DNA from: a virus
IMG/VR virus record: IMGVR_UViG_3300032313_000663
Location: 1-54,303 of that record
Length of the DNA stretch: 54,303 nt
Reading direction: 5' to 3' (one strand)
How positions within the stretch are numbered: position 1 is the stretch's first letter; each line of letters begins with the position of its first letter. Made by a program: the position numbers and the translations under genes. Shown here one piece after another: positions 28,690 to 36,885 of the stretch. The notes beneath the pieces are model-generated. The model saw only the letters and a list, made by a program, of their open reading frames with translations, had not been told where the DNA came from and made no database searches.

Positions 28690-29433
28690 ATGGCGAATGC
28701 CATCGCGACGGTAGGTAGTTTCGGTCTGTCGGTCAGCGGAGACGATTTCCGCAGGAACGAGCAGACGATCGTGAAGATTCCCGGCGGCGGGATCACGAAG
28801 TGGTCGTGGTCGACCATACTCGGCGATCAGGTGGAGAGCGAGATCACTGGCGTGATCGTGGCTCTCACCGAGGTGCAGCACGACCTGTGGCCTCACACGG
28901 GTCAGGCTTCTGAGAAGTCGAGCCCGTACATGCGGAGCCTCGACGGCAAGACGGCGAAGATCGTGGGGGCTGACTCCGGCGACCTCGACGTCAAGCACAT
29001 CGAAGCGGCGAGGATCGAGGGCACCGAATTTTTCGACTGCTCGAAGATCAAGTATTTCCTGTGGGAGAAGCAGGGCGATCGAAACATCCCGCCGCGTGCC
29101 AACGCGACGAGTACGATCGGCATCCTCCGCGCGGGAGACTCGGCTCCTCTTTTCATCCGGCTGTCGAAGACCTCGTCGCCGAAGGTGCAGGAGTTCGCTC
29201 GTCGGCTGCGTGGTCAGGGCGTGCAGCCCTATCAGGCGATCGTGAGTCTCGGTCTGGAGGCTGTGAAGGGTGCGAAGGCGACCTACAGCCGCGTGGTGCC
29301 GAAGTTCGTCAGCCCGGCCCCGGCGGAGATGGTCGACGCGTTTCGTAGCTACTTCGAGCAAGTCTCGCCGAAACTGCGTGGCTCGATGGAACTCTACGTG
29401 GGCAAGGAATCGCTCGACGCGGTTCCCTTCTGA
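28690..29433 (+). CDS. probable ssDNA-binding/recombination protein (diverged family)
   Basis: 247 residues, ATG after CAAGGAGGATCATCATC. IVKIPGGGITKWSWSTILGD, ESEITGVIVALTEVQHDLWP, SPYMRSLDG, then IPPRANATSTIGIL and VQPYQAIVSLGLEAVKGAKA, YSRVVPKF. This order matches a common phage family located in recombination modules; typical members have CxxC zinc pairs and a KaCK motif in the middle, which are absent here. SSB-like function is inferred from context. Confidence 0.65.
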   Translation: MANAIATVGSFGLSVSGDDFRRNEQTIVKIPGGGITKWSWSTILGDQVESEITGVIVALTEVQHDLWPHTGQASEKSSPYMRSLDGKTAKIVGADSGDLDVKHIEAARIEGTEFFDCSKIKYFLWEKQGDRNIPPRANATSTIGILRAGDSAPLFIRLSKTSSPKVQEFARRLRGQGVQPYQAIVSLGLEAVKGAKATYSRVVPKFVSPAPAEMVDAFRSYFEQVSPKLRGSMELYVGKESLDAVPF

Positions 29434-29439
29434 TCGATA

Positions 29440-29449
29440 GTACGGACTC
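29440..29449 (+). promoter_or_regulatory. GTACGGACTC box
   Basis: Five bases after the TGA of the SSB-like gene (ATAGTACGGACTC); continues GTGTTC and runs into a strong hairpin, unlike other copies. Confidence 0.45.
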
Positions 29450-29460
29450 GTGTTCTTTTT

Positions 29461-29500
29461 GCCCGGCCGGTGTGGGGCTGTCCCCACCGGCCGGGCATTT
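29461..29500. terminator. strong GC-rich hairpin before the primase gene
   Basis: GCCCGGCCGG (29461-29470) pairs with CCGGCCGGGC (29487-29496), with an inner TGGGG/CCCCA stem; T runs on both sides (TTTTT before, ATTT after). Confidence 0.7.
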
Positions 29501-29532
29501 CTCACCATTTTTCATCAATCCAAGGAGGTTTT

Positions 29533-31131
29533 GTGGAGTACCGCGCACAGGAAGTGTTTCAGGCGGCGGCGGCAGTCGCAGGCAAGGGCTGGAAGGTCGT
29601 CAAGCTTTACGGCGTCAAGGACGACGCCACGTGTACGTGCCACCGTGGGGCTCAGTGCCCAACTCCGGGCAAGCACCCGGCCGGTGGTGCAGACTGGCAG
29701 AATCGTGCCACCGACGACGAGGACAAAATCTCTGAGTGGTTCGACTACTCTGACACGAGCCAGAGCGACCGAGTCAACGTCGGCGTGAGACTTGGCGAGT
29801 CCAGCGGCATCATCGACGTCGAGGTCGACGGCCCGGAGGCCGAGGAGACCCTGCGAAAGTATGGTCTCGACAAGATCGCGACCCCAACCTACCGGGCGTC
29901 TCGTGGATGCCACCGGATTTTCAAGTACGAGGACGATCTTCCTGACGTCGGAGTCGTGAAGGTCGACCAGCTTGAGGTGAGACTTGGCGGCGGCGGTAAG
30001 GCCGCTCAGTCCGTCATGCCATCGTCTTGGCATCGGACGGGCATCCAATACTTGTGGCTCCCCGGCCTGTCTCTGGAAGAGGTTGAACCGGCACCACTGC
30101 CACCAGAGTTCCGGGCGGCTGTGAAGGCCAACAGCAAGCAAGGCGGCAGCGGGGCCGTCGCTCAGGCCGTGCAGGCGATCATCGGAGAGGTTCAGGTGCC
30201 GATCGGGAATCGGCACGGATACTTGGTCGGCGTCGCCTCGTGGCTGTGCGGCAACCTGAAGAGGCACTTGCCCGAGGATCGCACCATCGTCACGAACCTC
30301 CTGCTCGCCCAGAACAGGTCTCTGCCCTCGCCAAAGGCTCCTGAAGAGGTCATGCGGATCGCCGCAGACCAGTTCGAGTATTACCGGATGCGTGCCGAGG
30401 AGCGTCGCAATAACCGCGAACGTCCGTTCGAGGCCTACGGTCTGGAGTGGAACTTAGAGAGCCGCGAGTGGGATGCCGGGACGTGGTCGCTCACGATCAT
30501 CCGCTCCGATCCTGTCGAGTACCGTCTCACGTTCCCTCACGAGGGGCGTGTTGTCAGCGTCTCGATGAACGAGACTCAAATCTACAACCCTGTCGTCGTG
30601 TCATCGCTCATCCTGTCTGCCAGCACGAACATCGACATGATGGTGCCGTACTCGGACGCGTGGAAGCTTCTTTGGATGGGAGGGCGGGTTCGCGACGGAG
30701 ACGGCTGGAGGAACGTGGTCTCGCTCCGGGCGAGGCTGATCCAAGACGCCGAGGTCGAGACGCCTTCGCTCGACTCCTGCATCTGGAGCCAGCACGCAGC
30801 CATCCTGAGAGGCTATCTGAGGCCGTTCAGCCGGTCAGACGACGACGAGAACGACCCTCCGTGTGCCGACGGCACGCCAAAGTGGATCAAGAAGGGCGGA
30901 AGCTGGCTCCTGTACTTCAAGTGGCAGGAAATGCTCAGGGCTGCGTGGCGGACCGTCTCCGTGCCGATCACGGTCGAGCAGGAGCGGACCCTGAAGAGGA
31001 AAATCCTCGAAGTCACAGGCGAGAAGGACTTCAAGGAGGCGGGCTTCCACCACAACGGCGAGAGTCTGGGCAAGTTCAAGGTCTGGACCGACGCCCATAT
31101 CAACGCGCTCGACCAACTCACCGGGGCTTGA
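29533..31131 (+). CDS. primase-polymerase (Prim-Pol) protein
   Basis: 532 residues, GTG after CAAGGAGGTTTT. The N-terminal ~200 residues fit the bifunctional primase/polymerase domain: GKGWKVVKLYG, CPTPGKHP, NVGVRLGESSGIIDVEVDGP with the D-x-x-x-D metal motif, TPTYRASRGCHRIFKY and KAAQSVMPSSWH. The C-terminal 300 residues hold no AAA/D5 helicase Walker motif that I can see; MVPYSDAWKLLWMGGRVRDG is unrecognised. It should prime, perhaps also extend, DNA. No other DNA polymerase is visible in the window. Confidence 0.82.
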   Translation: MEYRAQEVFQAAAAVAGKGWKVVKLYGVKDDATCTCHRGAQCPTPGKHPAGGADWQNRATDDEDKISEWFDYSDTSQSDRVNVGVRLGESSGIIDVEVDGPEAEETLRKYGLDKIATPTYRASRGCHRIFKYEDDLPDVGVVKVDQLEVRLGGGGKAAQSVMPSSWHRTGIQYLWLPGLSLEEVEPAPLPPEFRAAVKANSKQGGSGAVAQAVQAIIGEVQVPIGNRHGYLVGVASWLCGNLKRHLPEDRTIVTNLLLAQNRSLPSPKAPEEVMRIAADQFEYYRMRAEERRNNRERPFEAYGLEWNLESREWDAGTWSLTIIRSDPVEYRLTFPHEGRVVSVSMNETQIYNPVVVSSLILSASTNIDMMVPYSDAWKLLWMGGRVRDGDGWRNVVSLRARLIQDAEVETPSLDSCIWSQHAAILRGYLRPFSRSDDDENDPPCADGTPKWIKKGGSWLLYFKWQEMLRAAWRTVSVPITVEQERTLKRKILEVTGEKDFKEAGFHHNGESLGKFKVWTDAHINALDQLTGA

Positions 31132-31315
31132 TCGCGATCTCTCTATATAGGGAGGTTTCATTTTTTAAATCGAAAATATGAGGTATGGGGTATTACACGT
31201 CAAAGTGCGGAATGTAACCCCAAACCAGATAAGGATTTGTGTCTTATATAGTGCAATACCCCGAGCGAATCATGTCGGGGTTGCGGAGGTATGACTTACC
31301 AAGGAGATGGAGAAG
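31132..31315. other. AT-rich non-coding segment A (origin candidate)
   Basis: About 180 bases without a gene. It contains CTATATAGGG (31143-31152), GGGGTATT (31187-31194), TATATAG (31245-31251), AATACCCC (31255-31262), and a CCCCGA/TCGGGG hairpin (31259-31264 with 31275-31280). The first and fourth types recur in segment B near terS. Its base composition is clearly lower in G+C than the flanks. Position between primase and helicase suggests an origin or a control region. Confidence 0.6.
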
Positions 31316-32983
31316 ATGGGCAAGGTAGAGAGGCATATTGGCGGTCCGGGCACCGGAAAGACCCGGCTGATCCTCGATCGGCTCAGCGAGACGAAGCGAG
31401 AGTTTAGTTTGTCGATCGACGAGATAGCTCTTTGCACATTCACCCGTGCGGGCAGGCAGGAGCTATCGGAGCGGGCTGCGGCGGAGTGGGGCTGCGACCC
31501 GGAGTCGCTGACCAAGCATGGGTGGTTCCGGACCGCCCACTCGATCTCTCACCGTCAGTGCCACGTCGAGGAGGGGCAGCTTCTCCAAGGATCGGAAGGG
31601 GCCGAGTGGATTGGCGAAGTCGTCGGAGGGAAGGTCGCCACTCGGTACGACGCTCGAAGCCGTGAGGTCAGCTTCGTGTCTGGCGAGAGCGACAACACTC
31701 TGACCCGCGCCCTCGCCGCGTGGGACTTGGCACGAGCCAACATGACCAGCCTGAAGGCAGTCCTGCGACGCTGGGCTGCGGCAGGAGAACACGTGCCAGA
31801 CTCGCACGCAGTCGCGAGGTACATCGAGAAGTACGAAACAGCCAAGCGGAGGCAGGGTCGGCTCGACTACACCGACATCATTGCGAAGTTTGCAGGGATC
31901 AGGTTCACCATCGACGGCCCGGAGGAAACCCTGCCCGAGGGCGAAGTCCCGGCTGGCATAAAGGCTCTGGCGATCGACGAGGCTCAGGACTCGTCGGTGC
32001 TGGTCGATCGCGTCTGCCGCCGTCTTGCTGAGAGTCCGTCGATCGAGCGAGTCTTCCTGAGCGGTGACGCGTACCAGAGCATCTACTCATTCAACGGCTC
32101 TGACTATCGGCTCTTCCTGAACTGGGAGGCGGAGGAGTTTATCATGCCACGCTCTTACCGATGCCCGCCTGTCGTGATGGAGCTTGGCGAGCGTTGTATC
32201 CGCCGTATGCGTCACGGCTACCGCGATAGGCGGATTCAGCCTGCGGAACACACTGGGCGTGTCAGGCGAGTCTCTCAGGCACGGCAGGCGATCGATGCCA
32301 TAAAGCCAGACGAGTCTGTGCTGATCCTTGGCCGATGCGGATTCGCACTGAGCGAGTACGAAGACATCCTCAAGAGCAAGCACGTTCCGTACACGTGGAT
32401 CGACAGAGTCGGCAGTGCCTCGGAAATGTCTGGATACAGTTGCTTGTGGTCTCTCCAGCATGGCAAGCCCGTCCACCACGACGACTGGGCCAACGCGATC
32501 GCGATGATCCCTGCGGAAGACGTCAGGCTCGGCCAGTTGCTTGTTCGTGGCGAAAAGGCAGCGTGGAAGAAGGGGCTCCGTTCCAACGTGGACGTGATCC
32601 TTCCGACCGACGAGCACCTGACTCTCGCCGGAGCGACGGAGGCGTTCGCTGGCCTGATCCGCAACGGTAGCTGGCACGAGTACCTCGACAAGTCTCACTC
32701 GAAGAAGGCAAGCCGCTGGGTCGAGGCTGCGAAGAGGTTTGGCCCGGACACTGCCTGCAATCCGAAGGTCCGCCTGTCAACGATCCACAGTGCCAAAGGG
32801 TGCGAGGGGGACACGGTGATTCTCTCGACGATCTCAAGCCCTGCCGTGGAGCGAGGTCGTCAGGAGGTCGACGACATCCACGACGAGGAGTGCCGCGTGA
32901 ACTACGTGGCCGTGACTCGTGCCCGGAAAGACTTGTGGATCGTCAACGACGGCGGCAAGTTTGCGATGGAGATTCCCGCATGA
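31316..32983 (+). CDS. UvrD/Rep-type superfamily 1 helicase
   Basis: 555 residues. Motif I GGPGTGKT (about 8-15), motif Ia-like IALCTFTRAG, motif II LAIDEAQDSS, motif III LSGDAYQSIYSFNGS, motif IV YRCPP, and the C-terminal motifs V and VI, LSTIHSAKGCEGDTVILST and VNYVAVTRARK. ATG 31316 is preferred to 31307 because AAGGAG then lies nine bases upstream. It is a 3'-5' type DNA helicase for replication or recombination. It ends in an ATGA overlap with the next gene. Confidence 0.92.
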   Translation: MGKVERHIGGPGTGKTRLILDRLSETKREFSLSIDEIALCTFTRAGRQELSERAAAEWGCDPESLTKHGWFRTAHSISHRQCHVEEGQLLQGSEGAEWIGEVVGGKVATRYDARSREVSFVSGESDNTLTRALAAWDLARANMTSLKAVLRRWAAAGEHVPDSHAVARYIEKYETAKRRQGRLDYTDIIAKFAGIRFTIDGPEETLPEGEVPAGIKALAIDEAQDSSVLVDRVCRRLAESPSIERVFLSGDAYQSIYSFNGSDYRLFLNWEAEEFIMPRSYRCPPVVMELGERCIRRMRHGYRDRRIQPAEHTGRVRRVSQARQAIDAIKPDESVLILGRCGFALSEYEDILKSKHVPYTWIDRVGSASEMSGYSCLWSLQHGKPVHHDDWANAIAMIPAEDVRLGQLLVRGEKAAWKKGLRSNVDVILPTDEHLTLAGATEAFAGLIRNGSWHEYLDKSHSKKASRWVEAAKRFGPDTACNPKVRLSTIHSAKGCEGDTVILSTISSPAVERGRQEVDDIHDEECRVNYVAVTRARKDLWIVNDGGKFAMEIPA

Positions 32984-33447
32984 ACCAGCTTTTCGACACG
33001 TCTCCGATCGAGGACGAGGACGGCAAAAAGAAGAAGAAGGGCAAGAAGAAGCAGCCCGAGCCGCAGCACGTCACGACCTACCGGCGAGAGCCTGACGTTG
33101 AGTTGGCCCAGCCCGGCTACCTCGCCAGCATCGAGGGTCACTACTCGTGCGACCGCTGCGGGCTGACGACTCTCGACCTGATTGACGTCCGTGGCACGAA
33201 GTGGCTCGTAATGTGCGGCTGGTGGTGTCTGCACTCGTGGCTCGTGGACCCGATCCCCGGCCTGCTCGACAAAGAGGATCGCAAGCAAGCCCCGGACGCG
33301 TTTGTCATGCGAGACGGTCTCTTTAGCGGCAAGACTTTCGACGAGATCGCTGCTGCCGGTGGCCGGGCCTACATCGAGTCTCTGCCTGTCGTGTCGAAGA
33401 GACAGGCTGTCAAAGACGCCGCGAAAAAATGGCTTGACAGTCATTGA
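32980..33447 (+). CDS. unknown protein with lysine-rich N-terminus
   Basis: 155 residues. Lys-rich stretch (DGKKKKKGKKKQPEPQHVTT), then CDRCGLTTLDLIDVRGTKWL, CGWWCLHSWLVDPIP (a CxxC..C..C cluster) and a C-terminal DAFVMRDGLFSGKTFDEIAA ... QAVKDAAKKWL, the last resembling the short DGR-GKT--EV motif of phage proteins. May bind nucleic acid with a metal site. Coupled to the helicase. Confidence 0.65.
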   Translation: MNQLFDTSPIEDEDGKKKKKGKKKQPEPQHVTTYRREPDVELAQPGYLASIEGHYSCDRCGLTTLDLIDVRGTKWLVMCGWWCLHSWLVDPIPGLLDKEDRKQAPDAFVMRDGLFSGKTFDEIAAAGGRAYIESLPVVSKRQAVKDAAKKWLDSH

Positions 33448-33450
33448 ATA

Positions 33451-33460
33451 GTACGGATAC
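33451..33460 (+). promoter_or_regulatory. GTACGGATAC box
   Basis: Just after the preceding stop (GAATAGTACGGATAC), 33 bases before the ferritin-like ATG; continues TCACCCC. Confidence 0.55.
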
Positions 33461-33493
33461 TCACCCCCACACCGCATCTCAAAAGGAGTTGAT

Positions 33494-33961
33494 ATGCCCA
33501 AGCCTCTGCCCGGCGTCGTTGACGCTCTTCAGGCCTCTCTCAGGAATCACTGGACGCAAATCGCGGCCTACGAGACTCAGGCGTCTCACTTCGCACGATG
33601 GGGATATTCCCAGCTTGGCGTGGCGTTTCAGGACTACGCGGTTGAGGAGCGTGACCACGCGAAGAAGCTGATCGACCGTCTGGAGTTCTTCGACTCCCAG
33701 CCCACCTACGAGTTCGAGCAGCCGCTGTGGCCCCGTCATGACTTCGAGGGAATCCTCGAAGTGAACTACGTGTTCGAGACCACGACGGCCAACACAGAAC
33801 GGTCTGGATACCTTCTCTGCGTTGAACTGGGTGACGCCGAGACTGCGGCGATCTTCGCCGACCTCCTGAAGGGCAGCGAAGACGGCATGGCAGAGATCGA
33901 GGCCACGCGTCTCGTGATCGACCAGATTGGCCTCGACAACTATCTGGCGGATCGCACGTGA
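33494..33961 (+). CDS. bacterioferritin-like protein
   Basis: 155 residues, ATG after AAAAGGAGTTGAT. Length and four-helix layout follow bacterioferritin: LQASLRNHWTQIAAYETQAS, HFARWGY, YAVEERDHAKKLIDRLEFFD and the closing DQIGLDNYL. In a by-eye alignment, Glu-51 and His-54 of the ferroxidase site are kept (EERDHA), the haem Met-52 is Arg, Glu-18 is His, and His-130 is Gly. So it may be a DPS/bacterioferritin fold with altered iron chemistry. Host gene capture is likely. Behind a GTACGGATAC box. Confidence 0.8.
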   Translation: MPKPLPGVVDALQASLRNHWTQIAAYETQASHFARWGYSQLGVAFQDYAVEERDHAKKLIDRLEFFDSQPTYEFEQPLWPRHDFEGILEVNYVFETTTANTERSGYLLCVELGDAETAAIFADLLKGSEDGMAEIEATRLVIDQIGLDNYLADRT

Positions 33962-34110
33962 AGCGACTTTGCAACCGCTGCAACGCGGAGAAGACGTCCA
34001 ACGCACCGTGCGAGAAGTGCGGGTGCCAAGAGTTCCGAATCATCGGACCACCATGTCCGTCAGGTGCTGCATATCACGGCACCGTTGGTAGCCAAGCCGG
34101 TGTTGGCTGA
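33958..34110 (+). CDS. small zinc-ribbon protein
   Basis: 50 residues from a GTG overlapping the ferritin-like stop. CNRCNAEKTSNAPCEKCGCQ has the CxxC...CxxC pattern of a mini zinc ribbon, followed by a glycine-rich end. Function unknown; could act as a small rubredoxin-like or nucleic-acid-binding protein beside the ferritin. Confidence 0.6.
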   Translation: MKRLCNRCNAEKTSNAPCEKCGCQEFRIIGPPCPSGAAYHGTVGSQAGVG

Positions 34111-34192
34111 TAACCCCGGCTGTCGAGGCGAGTGTTTAGCTCTTTTCCGCTTGTGACTCGATCGTCTGCCTCACGTTACGAGGCCCATACAC

Positions 34193-34441
34193 ATGATGGA
34201 CGACCTAGCAGAAATCAACCCTGAAGCCCTGCTCGCCGACGGCCTCGAAAAGGCTTTCGTTGGCTACACCGTCAATCACCACCACGCTCACGTCGCTGTG
34301 TATGACGTGCAGAGGTGCGTCGACATTCTCGTCGAGCGTGATGGCATGACTCACGAGGGTGCTGAAGAGTACCTGTCGTTTAACACCCTTGGTTGTTACG
34401 TGGGGCCGAATGGGCCGATTTACGTGAGGATGACCGCATGA
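34193..34441 (+). CDS. small protein, unknown
   Basis: 82 residues. VDILVERDGMTHEGAEEYLS and FNTLGCYVGPNGPIYV: this is the recurrent small phage pattern V--L-ERDGM--EEA-E---FN--GAYVG---P----. No function known. An 82-base gap without a gene precedes it. ATGA overlap with the HNH gene. Confidence 0.7.
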   Translation: MMDDLAEINPEALLADGLEKAFVGYTVNHHHAHVAVYDVQRCVDILVERDGMTHEGAEEYLSFNTLGCYVGPNGPIYVRMTA

Positions 34442-35232
34442 AGTCAGACAAGCGAAAAAGAGCGGGCATTTCGTCGAAGACTCGTTGGGATGTTTTTCGC
34501 AGGGATGGTTTTAAGTGCATCTACTGCGGCTCCTGCGAGGAGCTTGTTATAGACCACGTAGACCCATTTGCCCGTGGAGGCATTGACTCACAAGACAATT
34601 TTGCGACGGCCTGTAGGAGGTGCAACTCAGGGAAGCGAGACAAAGTTCTTGTGCCTCCGCTTGCTGTAAATCAGGAATTTTTTGACGAGCAAAGGGTCGT
34701 GAGTTCTGGTGTTTCGTATAGAAACCACCTGCACAAAGACTGGGGCCAAGCCCTTCAGCACGCAGATTGTTTTTCTGCGGTCGAATACATCGCAGACAAA
34801 AAACTTTGCCAAGGGGCAGATTTCAGTATGTGTTCGATGCTCACAGGACAAAGGCGGTACATGCGGGTTGTTATCGCCAGCATGTGCGACGAGCGTTCGC
34901 CTGAGCAGCAGAACAAAATACGCGAAGCGGTTTCTAGGGCGTTGAACAGAGATAAAACAATCCTTCTGATTGGGTCTCCGTTTTACTTCTACGCGATGGT
35001 AATCGATTTGTATTACCCGGAGTCGCCATGCGTTGGTCAACTAACAGACAGTCTGACGCTGTCAGATCGGACTATAGATCGTTCTGATCTCGAAGAGTGG
35101 CTCTCTCTCACCGAGGAAGATTTTGTGGAGCCTGCTGACGCTTTTTACCTCAAAGCCAGAAGTTTCCCTTGGAGGAAACGCATGGACGAGATTTACGAGG
35201 GTTCTTGTGCAATACGAAATAAAAGCAATTGA
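34438..35232 (+). CDS. HNH endonuclease
   Basis: 264 residues. WDVFRRDGFKCIYCGSCEEL, VIDHVDPFARGGIDSQDNFA, TACRRCNSGKRDK: a full HNH nuclease core with two CxxC zinc pairs, catalytic His and Asn, within the first 75 residues. The other 190 residues are helical and unrecognised. G+C is clearly lower than in neighbours, and the codon choice differs, so the gene looks recently acquired (for example a homing-type endonuclease). First of a nuclease run. Confidence 0.85.
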   Translation: MKSDKRKRAGISSKTRWDVFRRDGFKCIYCGSCEELVIDHVDPFARGGIDSQDNFATACRRCNSGKRDKVLVPPLAVNQEFFDEQRVVSSGVSYRNHLHKDWGQALQHADCFSAVEYIADKKLCQGADFSMCSMLTGQRRYMRVVIASMCDERSPEQQNKIREAVSRALNRDKTILLIGSPFYFYAMVIDLYYPESPCVGQLTDSLTLSDRTIDRSDLEEWLSLTEEDFVEPADAFYLKARSFPWRKRMDEIYEGSCAIRNKSN

Positions 35233-35767
35233 GACAAAGTACAAGGGCATCTTGTTTCGTTCGCGCCTTGAAGCCAAGTGGGCGTGCTTCTTCGACCTTC
35301 TGGGGTGGAAGTGGAGGTATGAGCCAGCAGACTTCAACGGATGGATTCCTGACTTCGCCATTTATGGAGCAGATTGCGTCTATGTCGAGGTGAAGCCTGT
35401 AATCGATTTCCCTACTGACGTTGCTGAGAAGATAGACGCCAGCGGTTGCAGGAATGAAGTTTTGATTCTTGGTGAGCTTGGACCGGAACTCGGTAGTGAA
35501 GACTATTGGTTTCGTTTGGGCTGGCTGAGAGAAGTTAATCATTACGATGAGGCTTCGGCTCCTGATTTTTTATGGGATGAAGCTGTGCTGGGGAGGTGGG
35601 AGGCAGGAAAGGGTTCTATTGGATTTTGTCATTCCGGCATTGCATTTTCGGACAGAATTTCTGGCGGGTACGACGGGGGATGCTTCGGCGAATTGCCGCT
35701 GCATTGGGATGAGATAGATGAGTTGTGGGCTGCTGCCTGTAACTCGACTCGCTGGAAGCCTCGCTAA
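35207..35767 (+). CDS. PD-(D/E)XK nuclease-like protein
   Basis: 186 residues. GTG 35207 (GAGGGTTCTT upstream) was chosen; the frame is open further upstream but would overlap the HNH gene more. YKGILFRSRLEAKWACFFDL, KWRYEPADF, IPDFAIYGADCVYVEVKP: R-SRLEA-WA-FFD-LG--W-YEP ... PDF ... VEVK is a recurrent phage PD-(D/E)XK pattern with D and E-x-K. Low G+C like the HNH gene before it; the two probably moved together. Confidence 0.75.
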   Translation: MQYEIKAIETKYKGILFRSRLEAKWACFFDLLGWKWRYEPADFNGWIPDFAIYGADCVYVEVKPVIDFPTDVAEKIDASGCRNEVLILGELGPELGSEDYWFRLGWLREVNHYDEASAPDFLWDEAVLGRWEAGKGSIGFCHSGIAFSDRISGGYDGGCFGELPLHWDEIDELWAAACNSTRWKPR

Positions 35768-35782
35768 AGGCAAGGAAGCCTC

Positions 35783-36523
35783 ATGTCCGTAAAATCCCTC
35801 GCCAAAAAACACATCGCATACACCGACCTCCTCAACGAGTTCGAGTCCCCGTTTTCGTCGAACAAGGTCACCGGCCACTCCCTGAATTTCCCGATCATCA
35901 ACAGTTGCACGCCGACGATCGTCTGTGCCGAGACGTGCTACTTCGCGAAGGGGCCATCCACTTGGACGGCTTCTCTCAAGAAGCAGCACCGCCTCATGAA
36001 CTCGATCAAAGCCTCGCCGACGCACATGGCTGTGATTATCGCCGACTGGACTCGTCGACTGAAGCTCGACTTCGTTCGCTGGAACGGCGGCGGAGACTTG
36101 TTCGCCGAGAGCGTCGACTGCATCAACCGGGCCGCGCCGCTCATGCCGACGATCCCGCAGTGGATCGTGAGTAGGAAGCCCAAGCTGGCGGCGGCGATCG
36201 AGCCTGCCTCGAACGTCTACGTGCATTTCTCGGTCGACAAGACGTCATGGGATCGTCTCGAAGAGATGCAGAGCCTTGCCCCGGCCGGGCTGCAATGGTT
36301 TTGGTCTTACCAGTGCGATAAGGGCGAGACTCCGCCAGACCCGATGGTCGCGCCGGTGATCTTCCGCGACGGCTACGATCCAAAAGGCGGGGAATTGTAC
36401 GGAAACGACTGCCCGCTCAATGCAAACGAAGATATCGCAGGCGTCTGCGGCAAATGCCAGCGTTGCTTTAACGGCTGGGCAATTGAGGGGGCAAAGGAAT
36501 GCCTGTCTCAGACACGGCGTTAG
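35783..36523 (+). CDS. GP88-like phage protein
   Basis: 246 residues. NFPIINSCTPTIVCAETCYF, AKGPSTWTASLKKQHRLMNS, FVRWNGGGDLFAESVDCINR, IPQWIVSRKPKLAAAI, and a Cys cluster NDCPLNANEDIAGVCGKCQR. This is the order of the mycobacteriophage GP88-like family (N-terminal C-x6-C-x3-C, R---GGD, C-terminal CPxN-C--C--C). Function is unknown; the cysteines suggest a metal or Fe-S cluster. G+C returns to the genome norm here. Confidence 0.75.
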   Translation: MSVKSLAKKHIAYTDLLNEFESPFSSNKVTGHSLNFPIINSCTPTIVCAETCYFAKGPSTWTASLKKQHRLMNSIKASPTHMAVIIADWTRRLKLDFVRWNGGGDLFAESVDCINRAAPLMPTIPQWIVSRKPKLAAAIEPASNVYVHFSVDKTSWDRLEEMQSLAPAGLQWFWSYQCDKGETPPDPMVAPVIFRDGYDPKGGELYGNDCPLNANEDIAGVCGKCQRCFNGWAIEGAKECLSQTRR

Positions 36524-36885
36524 GAGAGGTCGGTCGGCTGCTCGCGTCGGCGGAGATGCTTTTGCACGGCATATCTGCAACTCGACCAGAGTGCGACGTC
36601 GGCGTCGACATCGTGGCTGTGTTTGGTCAGAAAGCGTGTCGCGTTCAGGTGAAGTCAGTGCGAGATCACAAGCCATCACCGCGAACTAAAGCACACAAGT
36701 TCAAGATTCGGCGGTCGAGGACTGGTGGCGTCTATGCAAACCATGAGATCGACGCGTTTGTGTTTGTCAGCATCGCAAGTAAGTCGTTTTGGGTGGTCCC
36801 AGTGAGCGACCTGAATCTTTCGGCACACGCCGTTTTTCATCACCCCGGATCGCGATGGCACAACGCGTGGCACTTACTGAAATGA
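36499..36885 (+). CDS. PD-(D/E)XK endonuclease-like protein (DUF4365-type)
   Basis: 128 residues. GEVGRLLASAEMLLHGISAT, then DVGVDIVAVFGQKACRVQVK and SVRDH: helix with Glu, followed by G-DI and Q-V-K-S, the core of PD-(D/E)XK proteins of the group-I-intron-endonuclease-like/DUF4365 type. It overlaps the GP88-like gene by 25 bases. Probably a DNA nuclease; target unknown. Confidence 0.7.
   Translation: MPVSDTALGEVGRLLASAEMLLHGISATRPECDVGVDIVAVFGQKACRVQVKSVRDHKPSPRTKAHKFKIRRSRTGGVYANHEIDAFVFVSIASKSFWVVPVSDLNLSAHAVFHHPGSRWHNAWHLLK

Noticed and set aside
28603-29508. 301-codon open frame on the minus strand
   Set aside because: Opposite the SSB-like gene; no motif and no start site.
31143-31155. 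T7-like RNA polymerase promoter (CTATATAGGGAGG)
   Set aside because: Resemblance is limited to the initiation end; the upstream recognition part does not fit, and no single-subunit RNA polymerase gene is seen. Kept only as a remark.
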